Shown: in pieces, positions 9,078 to 18,247 of the stretch
How the letters are laid out: the number at the start of each line of letters is the position of its first letter
Position numbering within the stretch: the stretch's first letter is position 1
From: Fen-330 sp050008465
GTDB lineage: Bacteria > Acidobacteriota > Terriglobia > Bryobacterales > Bryobacteraceae
Assembly: GCA_050008465.1 (NCBI GenBank)
Contig: JBEKMO010000004.1
Coordinates: forward strand, 1 to 64,000
Reading direction: 5' to 3'
DNA length: 64,000 bases
The notes under the pieces: model-generated
What the model saw: only the letters and a program-made list of their open reading frames with translations
The model's database searches: none
Told to the model about the DNA's origin: nothing
Translations under genes and position numbers: made by a program

Positions 9078-9569
9078 TCAGAGGTCCAGGGGCGTGAGTG
9101 TGCCGGCTTTCTTGACTCCCAGGCGGATGGGGCGCGGCGGACCCTTCTTCGGTACGGTGACCTCGACCCAGAGTTCCTCACCGGCGGCGCGGCGCGAGGG
9201 ATCGGGGACATGCTCGGGGATGAAGTAGGCGACCGGCTCCTGAAGCCGCGCCACGGGCGAGCCTTGGCGGGTCGTCAGCCAGGCAGGCTGACCCGTGCCT
9301 GGAGCGGCGGGGTGTGCTGCCAGTTGACCGTTCTCGACCGAGAGCGTCACAGTGGTCCACTCTGTCGTAGTGTTTTTCACGACCATGGCGGAGGCCTCGA
9401 TGCCGATGCTGACATAGCGGCCACGGATCGGCAGGTTGGGGTCTATGGGCGCGCTCCGCACCCACACCCGGGGGAGCGTCGCGCGATCGTAGAGCAGCTT
9501 GCCACCGATGCTCAGCACCAGCGCCAGGTGAACACCCGCCAACACCAGGCCTTTCTGCACGCTGTTCAT
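9078..9569 (-). CDS. GDYXXLXY-domain membrane-anchored protein
   Basis: 163 residues. An N-terminal membrane helix (about 6-24) is followed by a short periplasmic domain with the family motif as P-I-R-G-R-Y-V-S-I, and later ELWVEVTVPKKG. The ATG overlaps the TGA of the DUF2157 gene (ATGA), which fixes the start and indicates translational coupling. GDYXXLXY and DUF2157 proteins are a recurrent pair of unknown function, sometimes fused. Confidence 0.85.
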   Translation of the reverse strand: MNSVQKGLVLAGVHLALVLSIGGKLLYDRATLPRVWVRSAPIDPNLPIRGRYVSIGIEASAMVVKNTTTEWTTVTLSVENGQLAAHPAAPGTGQPAWLTTRQGSPVARLQEPVAYFIPEHVPDPSRRAAGEELWVEVTVPKKGPPRPIRLGVKKAGTLTPLDL

Positions 9570-10702
9570 AGTCTCTCCCCCCGGGCGCGGACGATCAGCC
9601 GCCGGCGCGTCCGTTCGAGCGCCCAGCCGCCGGCCAGGAACAGCAGGCCCAGTCCGATCAGGCTGGCGGAGCGGCCCAGCTTGTCCATCAGGGCGGAGAA
9701 GTAGAAGAACAACACAGTGAGAGCGAAGCCCGCGACTCCCAGGTTCACGCGCTCGGATCGGCCTTCGAAAACGCCCCAGGCGGCAAGGGCGGCCGAACCG
9801 AGCGCGCACCAGATGTAGACCAACCAGGCATCCGTGTCGAATCCGCGTTCCGTGATGGCAAACAAAACGGCGACCCAGAGCGCGGCAACGCCGTTCATCC
9901 AGGCGGCCTGACGGCGCAAGAGAATTGCCACTGCCAGGGGGAGGCCGATCGCGGCCACCCAACCGAGGATCTCCATCGATAGATCCCGCGGATCGGTGCT
10001 GTTCCACCTGTAGAAGGCGTGAGATACAACCGCGATGACAGTGCAGGGGAACAGGGCCAAACCGCCGATCCAGGCCAGGGCCCGGCGGCCGGGGCTGTCC
10101 TGGGAACTCGTGCGCGCGGAGAGATAGGTGAAGGCCAGCAGCAAGAGGCCGGCCATGAGAATCCGGTCTGTACGATGCGCGGACTCAGTCCGCACCAGCC
10201 ATTCGCCCGCCAGCCAATACGGCGTCAGCAGCGCAGCCAGTGTCATCTGCACCCAGTCGCGGCGCAACAGCCAACCGGCCCAGGCGCCCACTGCCCAAAG
10301 CAGGACGCCGGTGGGCCAGTGCTCGGCGAGATTGAATGTCTGCCCGAACAGGTAGATGCCGGCGCCCAGGGCGACCGTGCCGAGTCCGTGAAACAGGATC
10401 GCAAAAGCGTTCGAGCGCGGGGAGGAGAACGCGCCGGCCACATGGAAGAGTGCGACCATCGCCAGGATGAGCGAGACCCGGGCGGCAGGCGAGAGTCCAT
10501 CCCAGTGAGCGGCCACGAACAGCAGCAGACCGGCGGCGAACAGCAGTCCTCCAAAGGCCACCGCCAGCGCCGTCGGCCAGCGCAGACGGCCCGCCGCGCC
10601 GGCGCGGCTCTCCTCGAAAGCGCGGATGCGAGCCGCTACGTCCTCGTCGATGAGCTCCGCTTTCCGCCAGCGGTCGAGCGCGCGCGCCAGTTCAGGAGAC
10701 AT
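9566..10702 (-). CDS. DUF2157 multi-pass membrane protein
   Basis: 378 residues. A short cytosolic N-terminal domain (ALDRWRKAELIDEDVAARIRAFE) matches the start of DUF2157, followed by about 12 hydrophobic segments. The ATG at 10702 was chosen because it begins this domain and lies 4 bases after the trxB stop; the open frame upstream overlaps trxB and is proline-rich noise. Function is unknown. The gene sits between trxB and the GDYXXLXY gene in one apparent operon. Confidence 0.85.
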   Translation of the reverse strand: MSPELARALDRWRKAELIDEDVAARIRAFEESRAGAAGRLRWPTALAVAFGGLLFAAGLLLFVAAHWDGLSPAARVSLILAMVALFHVAGAFSSPRSNAFAILFHGLGTVALGAGIYLFGQTFNLAEHWPTGVLLWAVGAWAGWLLRRDWVQMTLAALLTPYWLAGEWLVRTESAHRTDRILMAGLLLLAFTYLSARTSSQDSPGRRALAWIGGLALFPCTVIAVVSHAFYRWNSTDPRDLSMEILGWVAAIGLPLAVAILLRRQAAWMNGVAALWVAVLFAITERGFDTDAWLVYIWCALGSAALAAWGVFEGRSERVNLGVAGFALTVLFFYFSALMDKLGRSASLIGLGLLFLAGGWALERTRRRLIVRARGERL

Positions 10703-10706
10703 CGGC

Positions 10707-11630
10707 TCAGCGTCCTTCGGCCTCGAGGAACCGCTCGGCTTCGATGGCGGCGCGGCAGCCGGCTCCGGCGGCGGTGATGGCCTGGCGGTAGGTGCGGTCC
10801 TCGACGTCGCCGGCATGGAAGACGCCCTCGACGCTGGTTCGGGCGCCGCCTTTCGAGACGATGTAGCCGTCGGCGTCCAACTCGATCTGCCCCTTGAACA
10901 CGGCTGTGTTGGGGATGTGCCCGAGGGCCAGGAACAAGCCGTCGACCGGCCGCTGCCAGGTCTTGCCGCTCCTCACATCGCGCAATTCGACGCCCGTGAC
11001 ATGGCCTTGTTCGACGTCAAACACCTGGTCGACGACCGCGCTGGTGACCCACAGAATCTTCGGATTCTGCTGCGCGCGCTCGAGCATGATTCGCGACGCG
11101 CGGAACTGGTCGCGCCGGTGGACGATGGCGACCTCCTCGCCGAAGCGCGTGAGGAAGATGGCTTCTTCCATCGCCGAGTCGCCGCCGCCGATCACCATAA
11201 TCTTCTTCCCGCGGAAAAAGAAGCCGTCGCAAGTGGCGCACGAGCTGACGCCGTGCCCGATGAGTTTCCGCTCGGAATCCAGACCCAGCCAGCGCGCCGA
11301 GGCCCCGGAGGCGACGATCAGCGTGCGCGTCTCAACCCACTCACCCTCGATGTTGAGCCGGAATGGCCGTCTCGAGAGGTCCGCTTCGATCACCGAACCG
11401 TGGACGTATTCGGCGCCGAAGTGCTGCGCCTGCTGCTTCATGTTCTCAACCAGCACCGGGCCGTCGATGCCTTCGGGAAACCCGGGAAAGTTCTCGACCA
11501 GCGTGGTGATCGACAGTTGGCCGCCTGGCTCGCGACCTGATACGACCAGCGGCTTCAGGTTGGCTCGGGCAGCGTAGATGGCGGCGGTGTTCCCGGCGCA
11601 GCCGGATCCGACGACGACGACGTTGCGCAT
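10707..11630 (-). CDS. trxB: Thioredoxin-disulfide reductase
   Basis: 307 residues. This FAD/NADPH enzyme reduces thioredoxin in the cytosol. The FAD-binding GSGCAGNTAAIYAARA motif is present; the usual Pro and Tyr of GPAGYTAA are Cys and Asn. The redox-active CATC (Cys131 and Cys134), the NADPH-binding GGGDSAMEEA and the C-terminal GVFHAGDV motif are all present. It is the first gene of an apparent operon with DUF2157 and GDYXXLXY genes. Confidence 0.95.
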   Translation of the reverse strand: MRNVVVVGSGCAGNTAAIYAARANLKPLVVSGREPGGQLSITTLVENFPGFPEGIDGPVLVENMKQQAQHFGAEYVHGSVIEADLSRRPFRLNIEGEWVETRTLIVASGASARWLGLDSERKLIGHGVSSCATCDGFFFRGKKIMVIGGGDSAMEEAIFLTRFGEEVAIVHRRDQFRASRIMLERAQQNPKILWVTSAVVDQVFDVEQGHVTGVELRDVRSGKTWQRPVDGLFLALGHIPNTAVFKGQIELDADGYIVSKGGARTSVEGVFHAGDVEDRTYRQAITAAGAGCRAAIEAERFLEAEGR

Positions 11631-11731
11631 AGGGGGCCCTTCGCACCTCCATGCTAGCGCGGCTGAGGAGACCGTGCGCGAGGTGGTCGCAGGACGCGCG
11701 GCGGCAGTGGCCTGGTCGTGGGAGGACCGCT

Positions 11732-12424
11732 ATGACATGGGCACGCGCCCATCAGGTGTCTTGCGGCCTGGGTGTCGTTCTGATCGGTGTAGCCGTGTGG
11801 GGAGTGAGCAGACGCTGGCGGTTTCGGTCGGCTGCCCAAGCGTGGAGAACAGGAGGGCTTTGGCTCGCTCTGACGGTGGCGTGGGAGTTCGACTTTTTCC
11901 ACTTTGTGATGGGCCATTCGTGGGAGAGGCTCCTTCACGAGTACGCGATCTGGCAAGGCCGCCTGTGGGTGTTGGTGCTGGAGGGCATTCTCCTGGCGCC
12001 GGTCCTGGTTCACACTGCGGACCGGGCCTGGCTCAAGCGCAAACCGGCGGTTGGCGCGGCTGCGTTCTGGGCTCTCGCCGGCTGGGCGGCCTGCGGACTT
12101 GCGATGGGCGTGTGCCGGGCGGTCGGGGGCCTACCGGTCGCCTTGTGGGTCCATCTGGCGTTGGCGCCAGTTATTTTCTTCATCGTGCCCGTCTTCTACT
12201 GGAACCACCCCAGACATCTCCGGGCGGGGCCCACGGCCGCGCTGTTCCTGGCGCTGGTGTTCGGCATGGACCTCCGGGTGGTGGCGCCTTTCTTCGAGAG
12301 AAGCTTGGGGATGTTTACCAGCGCGATCGGAACGTGGATCCCCTTCGGCCCGATATTCCTCGGGTCTCTCGCGGTGGGTATGCTTCTGTCTGCCGCGCCC
12401 CAGAGACGGCCCTTGCTCAAGTGA
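11732..12424 (+). CDS. Multi-pass membrane protein of unknown function
   Basis: 230 residues, mostly hydrophobic, with about seven membrane segments and conserved-looking polar residues in the early part (WEFDFFHFVMGHSWERLLHEY). The ATG at 11732 is preceded by GGGAGG at good spacing. The longer open frame (from 11651) adds only an Arg-rich stretch. I do not recognise the family. The acidic and His residues within hydrophobic helices could bind a metal or haem, but that is only a suggestion. Confidence 0.7.
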   Translation: MTWARAHQVSCGLGVVLIGVAVWGVSRRWRFRSAAQAWRTGGLWLALTVAWEFDFFHFVMGHSWERLLHEYAIWQGRLWVLVLEGILLAPVLVHTADRAWLKRKPAVGAAAFWALAGWAACGLAMGVCRAVGGLPVALWVHLALAPVIFFIVPVFYWNHPRHLRAGPTAALFLALVFGMDLRVVAPFFERSLGMFTSAIGTWIPFGPIFLGSLAVGMLLSAAPQRRPLLK

Positions 12425-12463
12425 ATGCAGCGGAAGCAGCTTCCGACTCTCAAGCGACGGGCG

Positions 12464-12868
12464 TCACTCGCCCCAAGCGATATCGCTTTCCGGATCAAGT
12501 AACAACGGGTTGACGGCCTCGGTCAATACCTGGGCCACGAGTTCGCTGGCAGCCGGCGCCGAGAGCCATTCCGCACAGCGCCGTTCGACCACCAACTGTT
12601 CGTCCGCCGAAAACAAGTCCTTCCATTGGTCGGATCGCGCCAAGGCCTCGATGGCGAGATCACCTCTTCCGCGGGCCCAGAGCTGTAGGGAGTCGTCGGA
12701 GACCGGATCGGCGAGGAGTCGCTTCGCGGCCTGCAACCCGCCATACCGGCCGACCAGAAGCAGGTACGTCTCCGGTTCGTAGTCGCACTGCTGGACGGCA
12801 CGGTGGATGTTTTCGCGCACTGCGAGGTCGAAACGGTCGTGGCGCGAGAAGCAGCGATCTGTGCCCAT
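12464..12868 (-). CDS. Small conserved hypothetical protein
   Basis: 134 residues, soluble and acidic. It contains a 'GDLAIEALARSDQWKDLFSADE' type segment that I associate with small conserved proteins of unknown role in Acidobacteria and Cyanobacteria. That match is from memory and weak. It is convergent with the preceding membrane protein gene. No catalytic motif is visible. Confidence 0.55.
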   Translation of the reverse strand: MGTDRCFSRHDRFDLAVRENIHRAVQQCDYEPETYLLLVGRYGGLQAAKRLLADPVSDDSLQLWARGRGDLAIEALARSDQWKDLFSADEQLVVERRCAEWLSAPAASELVAQVLTEAVNPLLLDPESDIAWGE

Positions 12869-13068
12869 CGATTCCCAGCGTAGGCCTCTTCCCGCGACGC
12901 GTCCAATCGAAACTTTGTATCAGTTCCATTCAGGAATCCCATAGCCCGGTATAAGCGGCCGGACGCTCGGGGGCCGGCGGCGGCGCGGCCCATCTCGCGG
13001 CACCTCTTTCCCGGCGTAGTCAAAATAGCGTGTCCGGTGTCTTAGCAACAGGAGGCAGGACTGAATAT

Positions 13069-14871
13069 ATGCGCACAGATATCACTTACTCTACTTTCCG
13101 GCCAGATGTTACCTGGCGAGACAAGCGTCGCACTGGCGGAGATCGAAACCCCTCGCTCCGCGCCGCCGTGCTCCTGCTGAGCCTGTTTGGCAGCCTCGCG
13201 GCAGCCCCTAAGCTGCGGCTCAGCACCAGCACTATCGGGCCGTACTCGATCGCGGTTGGCGCGAACGGCTCGGCACAGACGGTTGAGACCTGGAACGCAG
13301 GCGACGGGGCGTTGTCGCTCCAGGTTTCGTCCTCGGCTCCGTGGGCCGTGGCCACTGCCGGGGCCGCGCGGCCGTGCGCCAGCCGCGTGGGCACATGTTT
13401 GCCGATTCAGGTCGCGTTCCAGACCGCGTCGCTGGCTAGCGGCACGTACACCGGCACGGTCACGGTTGGCGATCCGAACGCCATCGATGCCCCGCAGACG
13501 ATCACGGTGACGGCGCAGATTGGCGGCGGCGTGCCGGACCGCCTGGAGATGTACGTCGCGCCCAGCGGCTCGGCGGCGGCCAAGATGACCACGGATCAGT
13601 TCGTTTCCATGTCGGTGACGACGCTGGACGGGCAGCCGTGGCTGGCTGTGGCCAGTGAGGGCGGGGGGAGCTTCAGGTTCGGTGTGACGTATACGGTGAA
13701 CGTGGCTCCGTTGAGCGGGATGTTCGTCGGGGACTACCGCGGGGCAATCGCCGTCGGCAATTCGGACTTTGCTCCGGACAACAAGACGGTGGACGTCCGC
13801 CTGCACGTGACCACGCAGCCGATTGCCCAGGCCTCATCGTCAGGCCTCGCTTTCCGTATCGCGCAGAGCACCCAGCGGCAGACGCAAAACGTTTTCATCA
13901 CGAATCGCGGTTTGAGCGCCCTGGAGGTGTCCGGCGTGAGGACCGCTACCGCATTGGGTGGAAACTGGCTCTCGGCGGGCGGTCCCGGAGCGGTCGTCTC
14001 AGTCACGGCCGATCCCGCGGGCCTGGCCCCGGGCGTGTACGAGGGTTCGCTCGAGGTCACCACCAACGCTGTGAATGGCGCGCTGACCGTTCCGGTGCGG
14101 ATGGAAGTGGTCTCGCAATCGCCGCCACTGGCTTACTATCGAGGCACGGTGAATGCCGCCACTTTCTTGCCAGACGACCCGGTTGCGCAGGGCGACATCA
14201 TGGCGCTGTTCGGGGAGCAACTCGCCTACGATGGCCCGCAGCCGGCCACGGTTATTCCACTCGCGACCAAGCTCGGCAACACCCGCGTTCTGGTGAACGG
14301 GCAAGCCGCGCCGCTCTATTACAGCTCGTACGGGCAGATCAATTTCCAGATGCCGTTCGAGACGCCCGTGGGCGAGGCGCTGGTGCGGGTCGAGCGCGAC
14401 GGCCAGGCAGGCAACACGATTTCCGTGCAGGTGTCCAGCCGGGGGCCGCGCATCCCCGTATTTGGCGAGTACGGCGTCATCCAGAACTACACCCAGGGGA
14501 ACAAGCTGCCGATGCCACCCAGGCCGGATGTGCCTTCCGCGCGCGCCAGGCCGGGCGATATTCTCGTGATCTACGCCTTCGGACTCGGCGCCACGTCGCC
14601 GGCGATTCCGACCGGCGCCGCCGCGCCTGCCGCGGAACCGCTGCCGCGGGTCACCGTGCCGGTGACCGTGCATTTTGGCCTGCGCACAATCTTCAGCGAA
14701 GGGGTTCCGGCGATTCCCGACTACGCCGGTCTGACGCCGACCCTGGTGGGCGTGTATCAACTGAACGTGAGAATTCCGGACGATGCGCCGAGAGGCGATC
14801 GTGTTCCGCTGTGGTTGCGGGCCGGCGAGAACTCCGACATCAGCAACACCGTGCTGATCGCGATTGAATGA
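13069..14871 (+). CDS. Large secreted protein with Ig-like repeats and TIGR03437-type C-terminal domain
   Basis: 600 residues from the ATG at 13069. GGAGG lies 13 bases upstream; a GTG at 13030 would add 13 residues. A hydrophobic signal segment (AAVLLLSLFGSLAAA) is preceded by a long basic leader. Repeats of about 100 residues with 'G-T-Y-T-G-x-V-T-V' and 'G-V-Y-E-G-S-L-E-V-T' patterns resemble BACON-type or choice-of-anchor beta domains. The C-terminal about 230 residues (VNAATFLPDDPVAQGDIMALFG, VLVNGQAAPLYYSSYGQINFQMPF) match the TIGR03437 family, which is strongly associated with Solibacter-like acidobacteria. Probably cell-surface or secreted, with an adhesive or structural role. Confidence 0.85.
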   Translation: MRTDITYSTFRPDVTWRDKRRTGGDRNPSLRAAVLLLSLFGSLAAAPKLRLSTSTIGPYSIAVGANGSAQTVETWNAGDGALSLQVSSSAPWAVATAGAARPCASRVGTCLPIQVAFQTASLASGTYTGTVTVGDPNAIDAPQTITVTAQIGGGVPDRLEMYVAPSGSAAAKMTTDQFVSMSVTTLDGQPWLAVASEGGGSFRFGVTYTVNVAPLSGMFVGDYRGAIAVGNSDFAPDNKTVDVRLHVTTQPIAQASSSGLAFRIAQSTQRQTQNVFITNRGLSALEVSGVRTATALGGNWLSAGGPGAVVSVTADPAGLAPGVYEGSLEVTTNAVNGALTVPVRMEVVSQSPPLAYYRGTVNAATFLPDDPVAQGDIMALFGEQLAYDGPQPATVIPLATKLGNTRVLVNGQAAPLYYSSYGQINFQMPFETPVGEALVRVERDGQAGNTISVQVSSRGPRIPVFGEYGVIQNYTQGNKLPMPPRPDVPSARARPGDILVIYAFGLGATSPAIPTGAAAPAAEPLPRVTVPVTVHFGLRTIFSEGVPAIPDYAGLTPTLVGVYQLNVRIPDDAPRGDRVPLWLRAGENSDISNTVLIAIE

Positions 14872-14920
14872 CGGGGTGGCGATCGGCGGTCGCACGTTTT
14901 GGTAGACTCATCGGTGGAGT

Positions 14921-15223
14921 ATGCCGGCGACTCTCTCATCCGTCTTGCGGACACTCAGGGATCACGAGGACGACCTGCGCCGGCGTGGGGTGCGTCATGC
15001 CTCCGTGTTCGGTTCGGTTGCTCGGGGAGAAGCCCGAGATGCAAGTGACGTTGACGTGCTGGTAGATCTTGACCCGGACCGGCCGATGGGGATATTCGAA
15101 TACAGCCGCCTCAAGCTCTATGCTGGGGAACTCCTCGACGGGGCGGGGGACGTGGTGAATCGCAAGACGTTGAAGCCGCTCCTGCGAGACGCGATCTTGC
15201 GCGAAGCCATCGATGCCTTCTAA
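14921..15223 (+). CDS. mntA: MntA-type minimal nucleotidyltransferase antitoxin
   Basis: 100 residues. The nucleotidyltransferase signature is intact: FGSVARGEARDASDVDVLVD, with the two catalytic Asp. In known MntA-HepT modules this protein AMPylates and silences the HEPN ribonuclease HepT. The hepT frame starts inside the 3' end of this gene (15213) but is broken, so the antitoxin has outlived its toxin. Confidence 0.85.
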   Translation: MPATLSSVLRTLRDHEDDLRRRGVRHASVFGSVARGEARDASDVDVLVDLDPDRPMGIFEYSRLKLYAGELLDGAGDVVNRKTLKPLLRDAILREAIDAF

Positions 15224-15591
15224 GAAGGCCGCCCAACGGTTGAGCGACATCCTGGACAGCATCGAAGCCATCCGCGAGTTCAGCACCGGGATGAGCTTCG
15301 AAGAGTTCGTTCGCGACCGCAAGACTGTGTACGCCGTCACCAGAGCCTTGGGTAATTATCTCCGAGGCCTCACGCAGATTGCCTGAGGAGCTGAAGGATC
15401 GGCATCCCGAAATCGATTGGCTCGGCGTGGGAGCCGCCGGCAACGTCTACCGGCACGAGTATGAAGCCGTGGATGATGCTCTTCTCTGGCACAGCGTGGA
15501 ACTTTTCGCCAGCTTGATCGTAGAGCAGTCGCCTGTTGGCCAGATGGTCGTAGCTTCGAGTCCTGCCTGGGGAGCCAGGAGTCCGGTATGA
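15213..15591 (+). pseudogene. Frameshifted HepT-like HEPN toxin
   Basis: From the ATG at 15213 the frame encodes a normal HepT start (RLSDILDSIEAI, FVRDRKTVYAVTRAL). It then runs to a TGA after 56 codons. A one-base shift at about 15350, where TTGGGTAATT has probably gained a G, restores the expected continuation (IISEASRRLPEELKDRHPEIDW, GNVYRHEYEAVDDALLW). The Arg expected at the start of the HEPN RX4-6H motif is Gly in the GN-VYRH version here, which may be a subfamily feature. The last about 25 codons are made of tRNA-like sequence (see 15503-15577). No functional toxin is expected unless the shift is a sequencing error. Confidence 0.8.
15503..15577 (+). pseudogene. Degenerate tRNA-Asn(GUU)-like sequence with encoded CCA
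   Basis: 75 bases can be laid out as a tRNA: acceptor TTTTCGC/CTGGGGA (mostly wobble pairs), D arm GCTT...TAGAGC, anticodon GTT in a CTGTTGG loop, T arm GTAGC-TTCGAGT-CCTGC, discriminator G and CCA. The anticodon stem has three mismatches. The T stem has lost the invariant 53-61 pair (C-C), and the acceptor has one mismatch. The 3' 32 bases are almost a standard tRNA-Asn end. It overlaps the 3' end of the broken hepT. It is best read as a decayed tRNA copy or an old integration site. Confidence 0.7.
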
Positions 15592-15770
15592 CGCCCGGGG
15601 AACCGTACGAGGCCATCGGCCGGAGCTGGCAGGCAGTTGGTGACAGCGGTGTTGTCGCTGGCCCCGATCGGAAACGGCTCGGCGGTGCAGAAGCTGGGTC
15701 GAAGACGATGCGCGCGGCGCGATCTGTGGCGCCGAGTTCCGAACGTCGAGAGGTCCTGGAATCCGGCGTG

Positions 15771-17726
15771 CTACGGGATCTTGCCGGCCGCGGCAGCGAC
15801 AACGTCCGAAGCGACCGGCTGCAGCTCGACGGAGCGGTTCGCCTTGGCGTCTAGCTGCACCTTTTCCGCCGAGCCATCGAACTGCACACAGAACGGGCGA
15901 TGCGAGGACAGGGAGGGCTCAATGTCCTCCCAGGCGGCAATCCGGTACTCGCCGGGTTCGAGGCCGGCAAAACGGAACGTCCCGGTCTGATCGGCAGGAG
16001 TGGCTCTGGGCGGCTCCGCGTACATCTCAGCGGCCTGACCCGATCGCCACACCGAGACCCACGTTCCGGGAAGCGCGCGGCGATTCGCGTCACGCACCAC
16101 GCCGGCGATTGTGCCGCCGTCGGGGGACAGAACCACCTCCAACGCGCCGGCGGCGCCCGAAGTCAAGTCGAGAACGGTGTGCGTGACCTCCTGGCCGTTG
16201 TAAGCGATCGACTTCAGGAACACGCCTTCGGGGAGGCGCGCGACGTCAACCCGGTAGCGGCCCAGCGGTGTCTTGCGGATATCGAACGTCCCGTCTGCCC
16301 GGCTGACGGCGCGGGGCGAGTTCACAGAGACCCCCTCGGCGGCGTGCAGACCCACGGTAATCCCGGCCAACGAAACCGGGCCGGCGGTCTGCGGCGCCGT
16401 CTGAATGGCGACCGCGTGGCCGGCAGGTGGCGCGACAGCCGCTGGCGCGGCGGCTTCGTGGCCGGACGGCTCGACATGCCCTGGCGGAGGCGGCACTACT
16501 GCCGCCTTCGGGGGTTCTGCGGTGGACTTGCTGGGCGGGGACGCCGCTTTGGGGCCCGCCCCCTGCACGAAGGCGGGCGGCTGGGTATCGGCCGGCGTAT
16601 CCGAGGAACCGGACTCCAGGCGAATCCGCCCAGCCAGATCGGGCGCTTTCGTCAGGTGGATCTCGATCCGCTCGACGTCCCGATCCCTCACGCTCACCTC
16701 TGCGAACCCGGCGACGGAGTCGTCCCCGCGGAATAGTCTCTCCGGCTGGAGAAAGTAGTCCCCCGCGGAAACTTGGTCGAACTCGAACGTTCCGCCGGCG
16801 CGCACCTGCGCTGTGGGATGACTGAATACCCGCGTCAGGTCCGCGGTTGCCGGCATGAGCGCCAGCCGAACCGGGCCGGCGTTCGCCAGATCGCTGGCCT
16901 TGGCCGTGCCGCGGACGGCGTACATCAGCGACTTACGCAGGCGAATGTCGACTCCAGGGGTCACCTGGCCGGCCTGCACCTTCACGGGCAGGGCGGTCGA
17001 ACTCTCCGCGTCCTCGGGGTAGTAGGTCGTCAGATACACGCCCTTGGGCGGCTCGCCGCGCTTCTCCTGAGTTGCGCCTGCCCGGAGGAAGCGCGTTGCC
17101 GCTCGCACGCCGACCAGATACCGGCCTGCTGGGAGGTTCCGGATCAGAAACTCGCCCTGCGCGTTGACGTCCGCAAAGCCCGTCGGAATCAACGAGCGGG
17201 CGCCGCCGGAGTAGGCCACCTTCCAGGCCGTGGCTTCCGCATCCCGAACGGGCCCGCGGTCGTCCGCGTCAAGGGCGCGTCCGGAGATCCCGCCCTGCGG
17301 CGGCAACCTCAGCGTCAGGTCTTTGACCGTTTGGCCTGCCTCCACCCGCAGAACGGTCCAGCCGTTACCCGACGGGGAGGCGCCATAGAACTGGCGGACG
17401 TGGCCGGCCGCGTCTCCGAACAGCAAATACGACCCCGGGTCTGTATCCTGGAACACGAAATGGCCCTCCGCATCGCTGCTGGCCGTATACGCGGCGGCGT
17501 CGGGATTAGGCGGCGAATAGCGGTCCAGGTCCGCCGGTCTCAACCGCAAGGTCGCGTTGTTCAGGGGCGTCTTGGAGTCCCCGCTCACGACGGTTCCTTC
17601 GATCCGGGCCTTGGTCTTATCCGCTTCCACGGGAGCGGCGGCCTCTTGTGCAACCCGCTTCAAGCCGGCGGCCGCGACGAACATGGTGGCAAGTACGGAA
17701 GCGCACAGCCGTTGCGGGTGAGTCAT
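15771..17726 (-). CDS. Secreted protein with carboxypeptidase-regulatory-like domains
   Basis: 651 residues with a signal peptide-like start (CASVLATMFVAAAGLKRVAQEAAA). At least three CarboxypepD_reg/Cna-B-like beta modules can be seen (IEGTVVSGDSKTPLNNATLRL, ISGRALDADDRGPVRDAEATA, IAGVVRDANRRALPGTWVSVW). Between the second and third lies a Pro/Ala-rich linker (about 385-440). Such proteins are common in acidobacteria; ligands are unknown. It begins 12 bases after the stop of the 17739 gene and probably shares its ECF-type promoter. Confidence 0.8.
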   Translation of the reverse strand: MTHPQRLCASVLATMFVAAAGLKRVAQEAAAPVEADKTKARIEGTVVSGDSKTPLNNATLRLRPADLDRYSPPNPDAAAYTASSDAEGHFVFQDTDPGSYLLFGDAAGHVRQFYGASPSGNGWTVLRVEAGQTVKDLTLRLPPQGGISGRALDADDRGPVRDAEATAWKVAYSGGARSLIPTGFADVNAQGEFLIRNLPAGRYLVGVRAATRFLRAGATQEKRGEPPKGVYLTTYYPEDAESSTALPVKVQAGQVTPGVDIRLRKSLMYAVRGTAKASDLANAGPVRLALMPATADLTRVFSHPTAQVRAGGTFEFDQVSAGDYFLQPERLFRGDDSVAGFAEVSVRDRDVERIEIHLTKAPDLAGRIRLESGSSDTPADTQPPAFVQGAGPKAASPPSKSTAEPPKAAVVPPPPGHVEPSGHEAAAPAAVAPPAGHAVAIQTAPQTAGPVSLAGITVGLHAAEGVSVNSPRAVSRADGTFDIRKTPLGRYRVDVARLPEGVFLKSIAYNGQEVTHTVLDLTSGAAGALEVVLSPDGGTIAGVVRDANRRALPGTWVSVWRSGQAAEMYAEPPRATPADQTGTFRFAGLEPGEYRIAAWEDIEPSLSSHRPFCVQFDGSAEKVQLDAKANRSVELQPVASDVVAAAAGKIP

Positions 17727-17738
17727 CGATCCTCCGGT

Positions 17739-18194
17739 TTAGTGAGCGGCCCGGTCTGCGTGGACGATCGTGACGATTACCCCACCCGCCTGTCCCAGAT
17801 TCACCCGAAACCGGTATGAATCGCTCACGCTTCGAATCTCTTTCGCGGTCCGAGCCCATGCCTCTTTGGTCAGACGCATGCCAGGCCGCAGGGTGATGGC
17901 CTTCTTGAATCGCCTGGAGAGTTCCTTCGGCGTCTCCCCGAAATCGATCTTCTCCACGGTAGCGCCGAAAGGGGGCCCGGGCGGAGGTGGCGGGCCCTGA
18001 GGGCGATCTTCGGAGGCCACTCCAGCAACAAACCGCGCCAGCGCCCGCCCGGGATTCGCGGACCAGGCGGTTGTTTCGGGCCGGCGCCAATGCCCCTCCC
18101 AGCGGGGACTATTCAAACTGGCGGCGCCGGTGGTTGGGCCGGGCGCCCCGGCCCAAACGAGCGCTAGCGCTCCGGCAGTCCATAGCACAAGCAT
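17739..18194 (-). CDS. Short exported protein of unknown function behind an ECF-type promoter
   Basis: 151 residues. The N-terminal hydrophobic segment (MLVLWTAGALALVWAGA) is a signal peptide or anchor. Next come a Pro-rich stretch (GPPPPPGPPFGA) and a C-terminal domain with a KELSRRFKKAITLRPGMRLTKE-like helical pattern and a final hydrophobic beta strand (VIVTIVHAD). GGGAGGGT precedes the ATG. The promoter at 18219-18247 carries the same motif as the sigma factor gene at 55507. No family recognised; an envelope-stress role is inferred only from that promoter. Confidence 0.75.
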   Translation of the reverse strand: MLVLWTAGALALVWAGAPGPTTGAASLNSPRWEGHWRRPETTAWSANPGRALARFVAGVASEDRPQGPPPPPGPPFGATVEKIDFGETPKELSRRFKKAITLRPGMRLTKEAWARTAKEIRSVSDSYRFRVNLGQAGGVIVTIVHADRAAH

Positions 18195-18218
18195 GGCAGT
18201 ACCCTCCCGTCATCTGCA

Positions 18219-18247
18219 ATAGACACCGGTAGGGAGAGTGAAGTTCC
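18219..18247 (-). promoter_or_regulatory. ECF sigma-type promoter (GGAACTT-N17-TCTAT)
   Basis: On the minus strand, GGAACTT is followed by 17 bases and then TCTAT, with CGGTG just before the -10. This matches the sigmaE-class layout (GGAACTT, about 16-17 bp, TCTAA-like). The motif, spacing and flanking CGGTGTCTAT are the same at 56257-56285. The predicted start of transcription is about 20 bases before the ATG at 18194. Confidence 0.75.

Noticed and set aside
15498..15530. Third ECF promoter (GGAACTT at 15498)
   Set aside because: No TCTAT-like -10 at 16-17 bp and no gene start downstream; it lies in the hepT/tRNA-like sequence.
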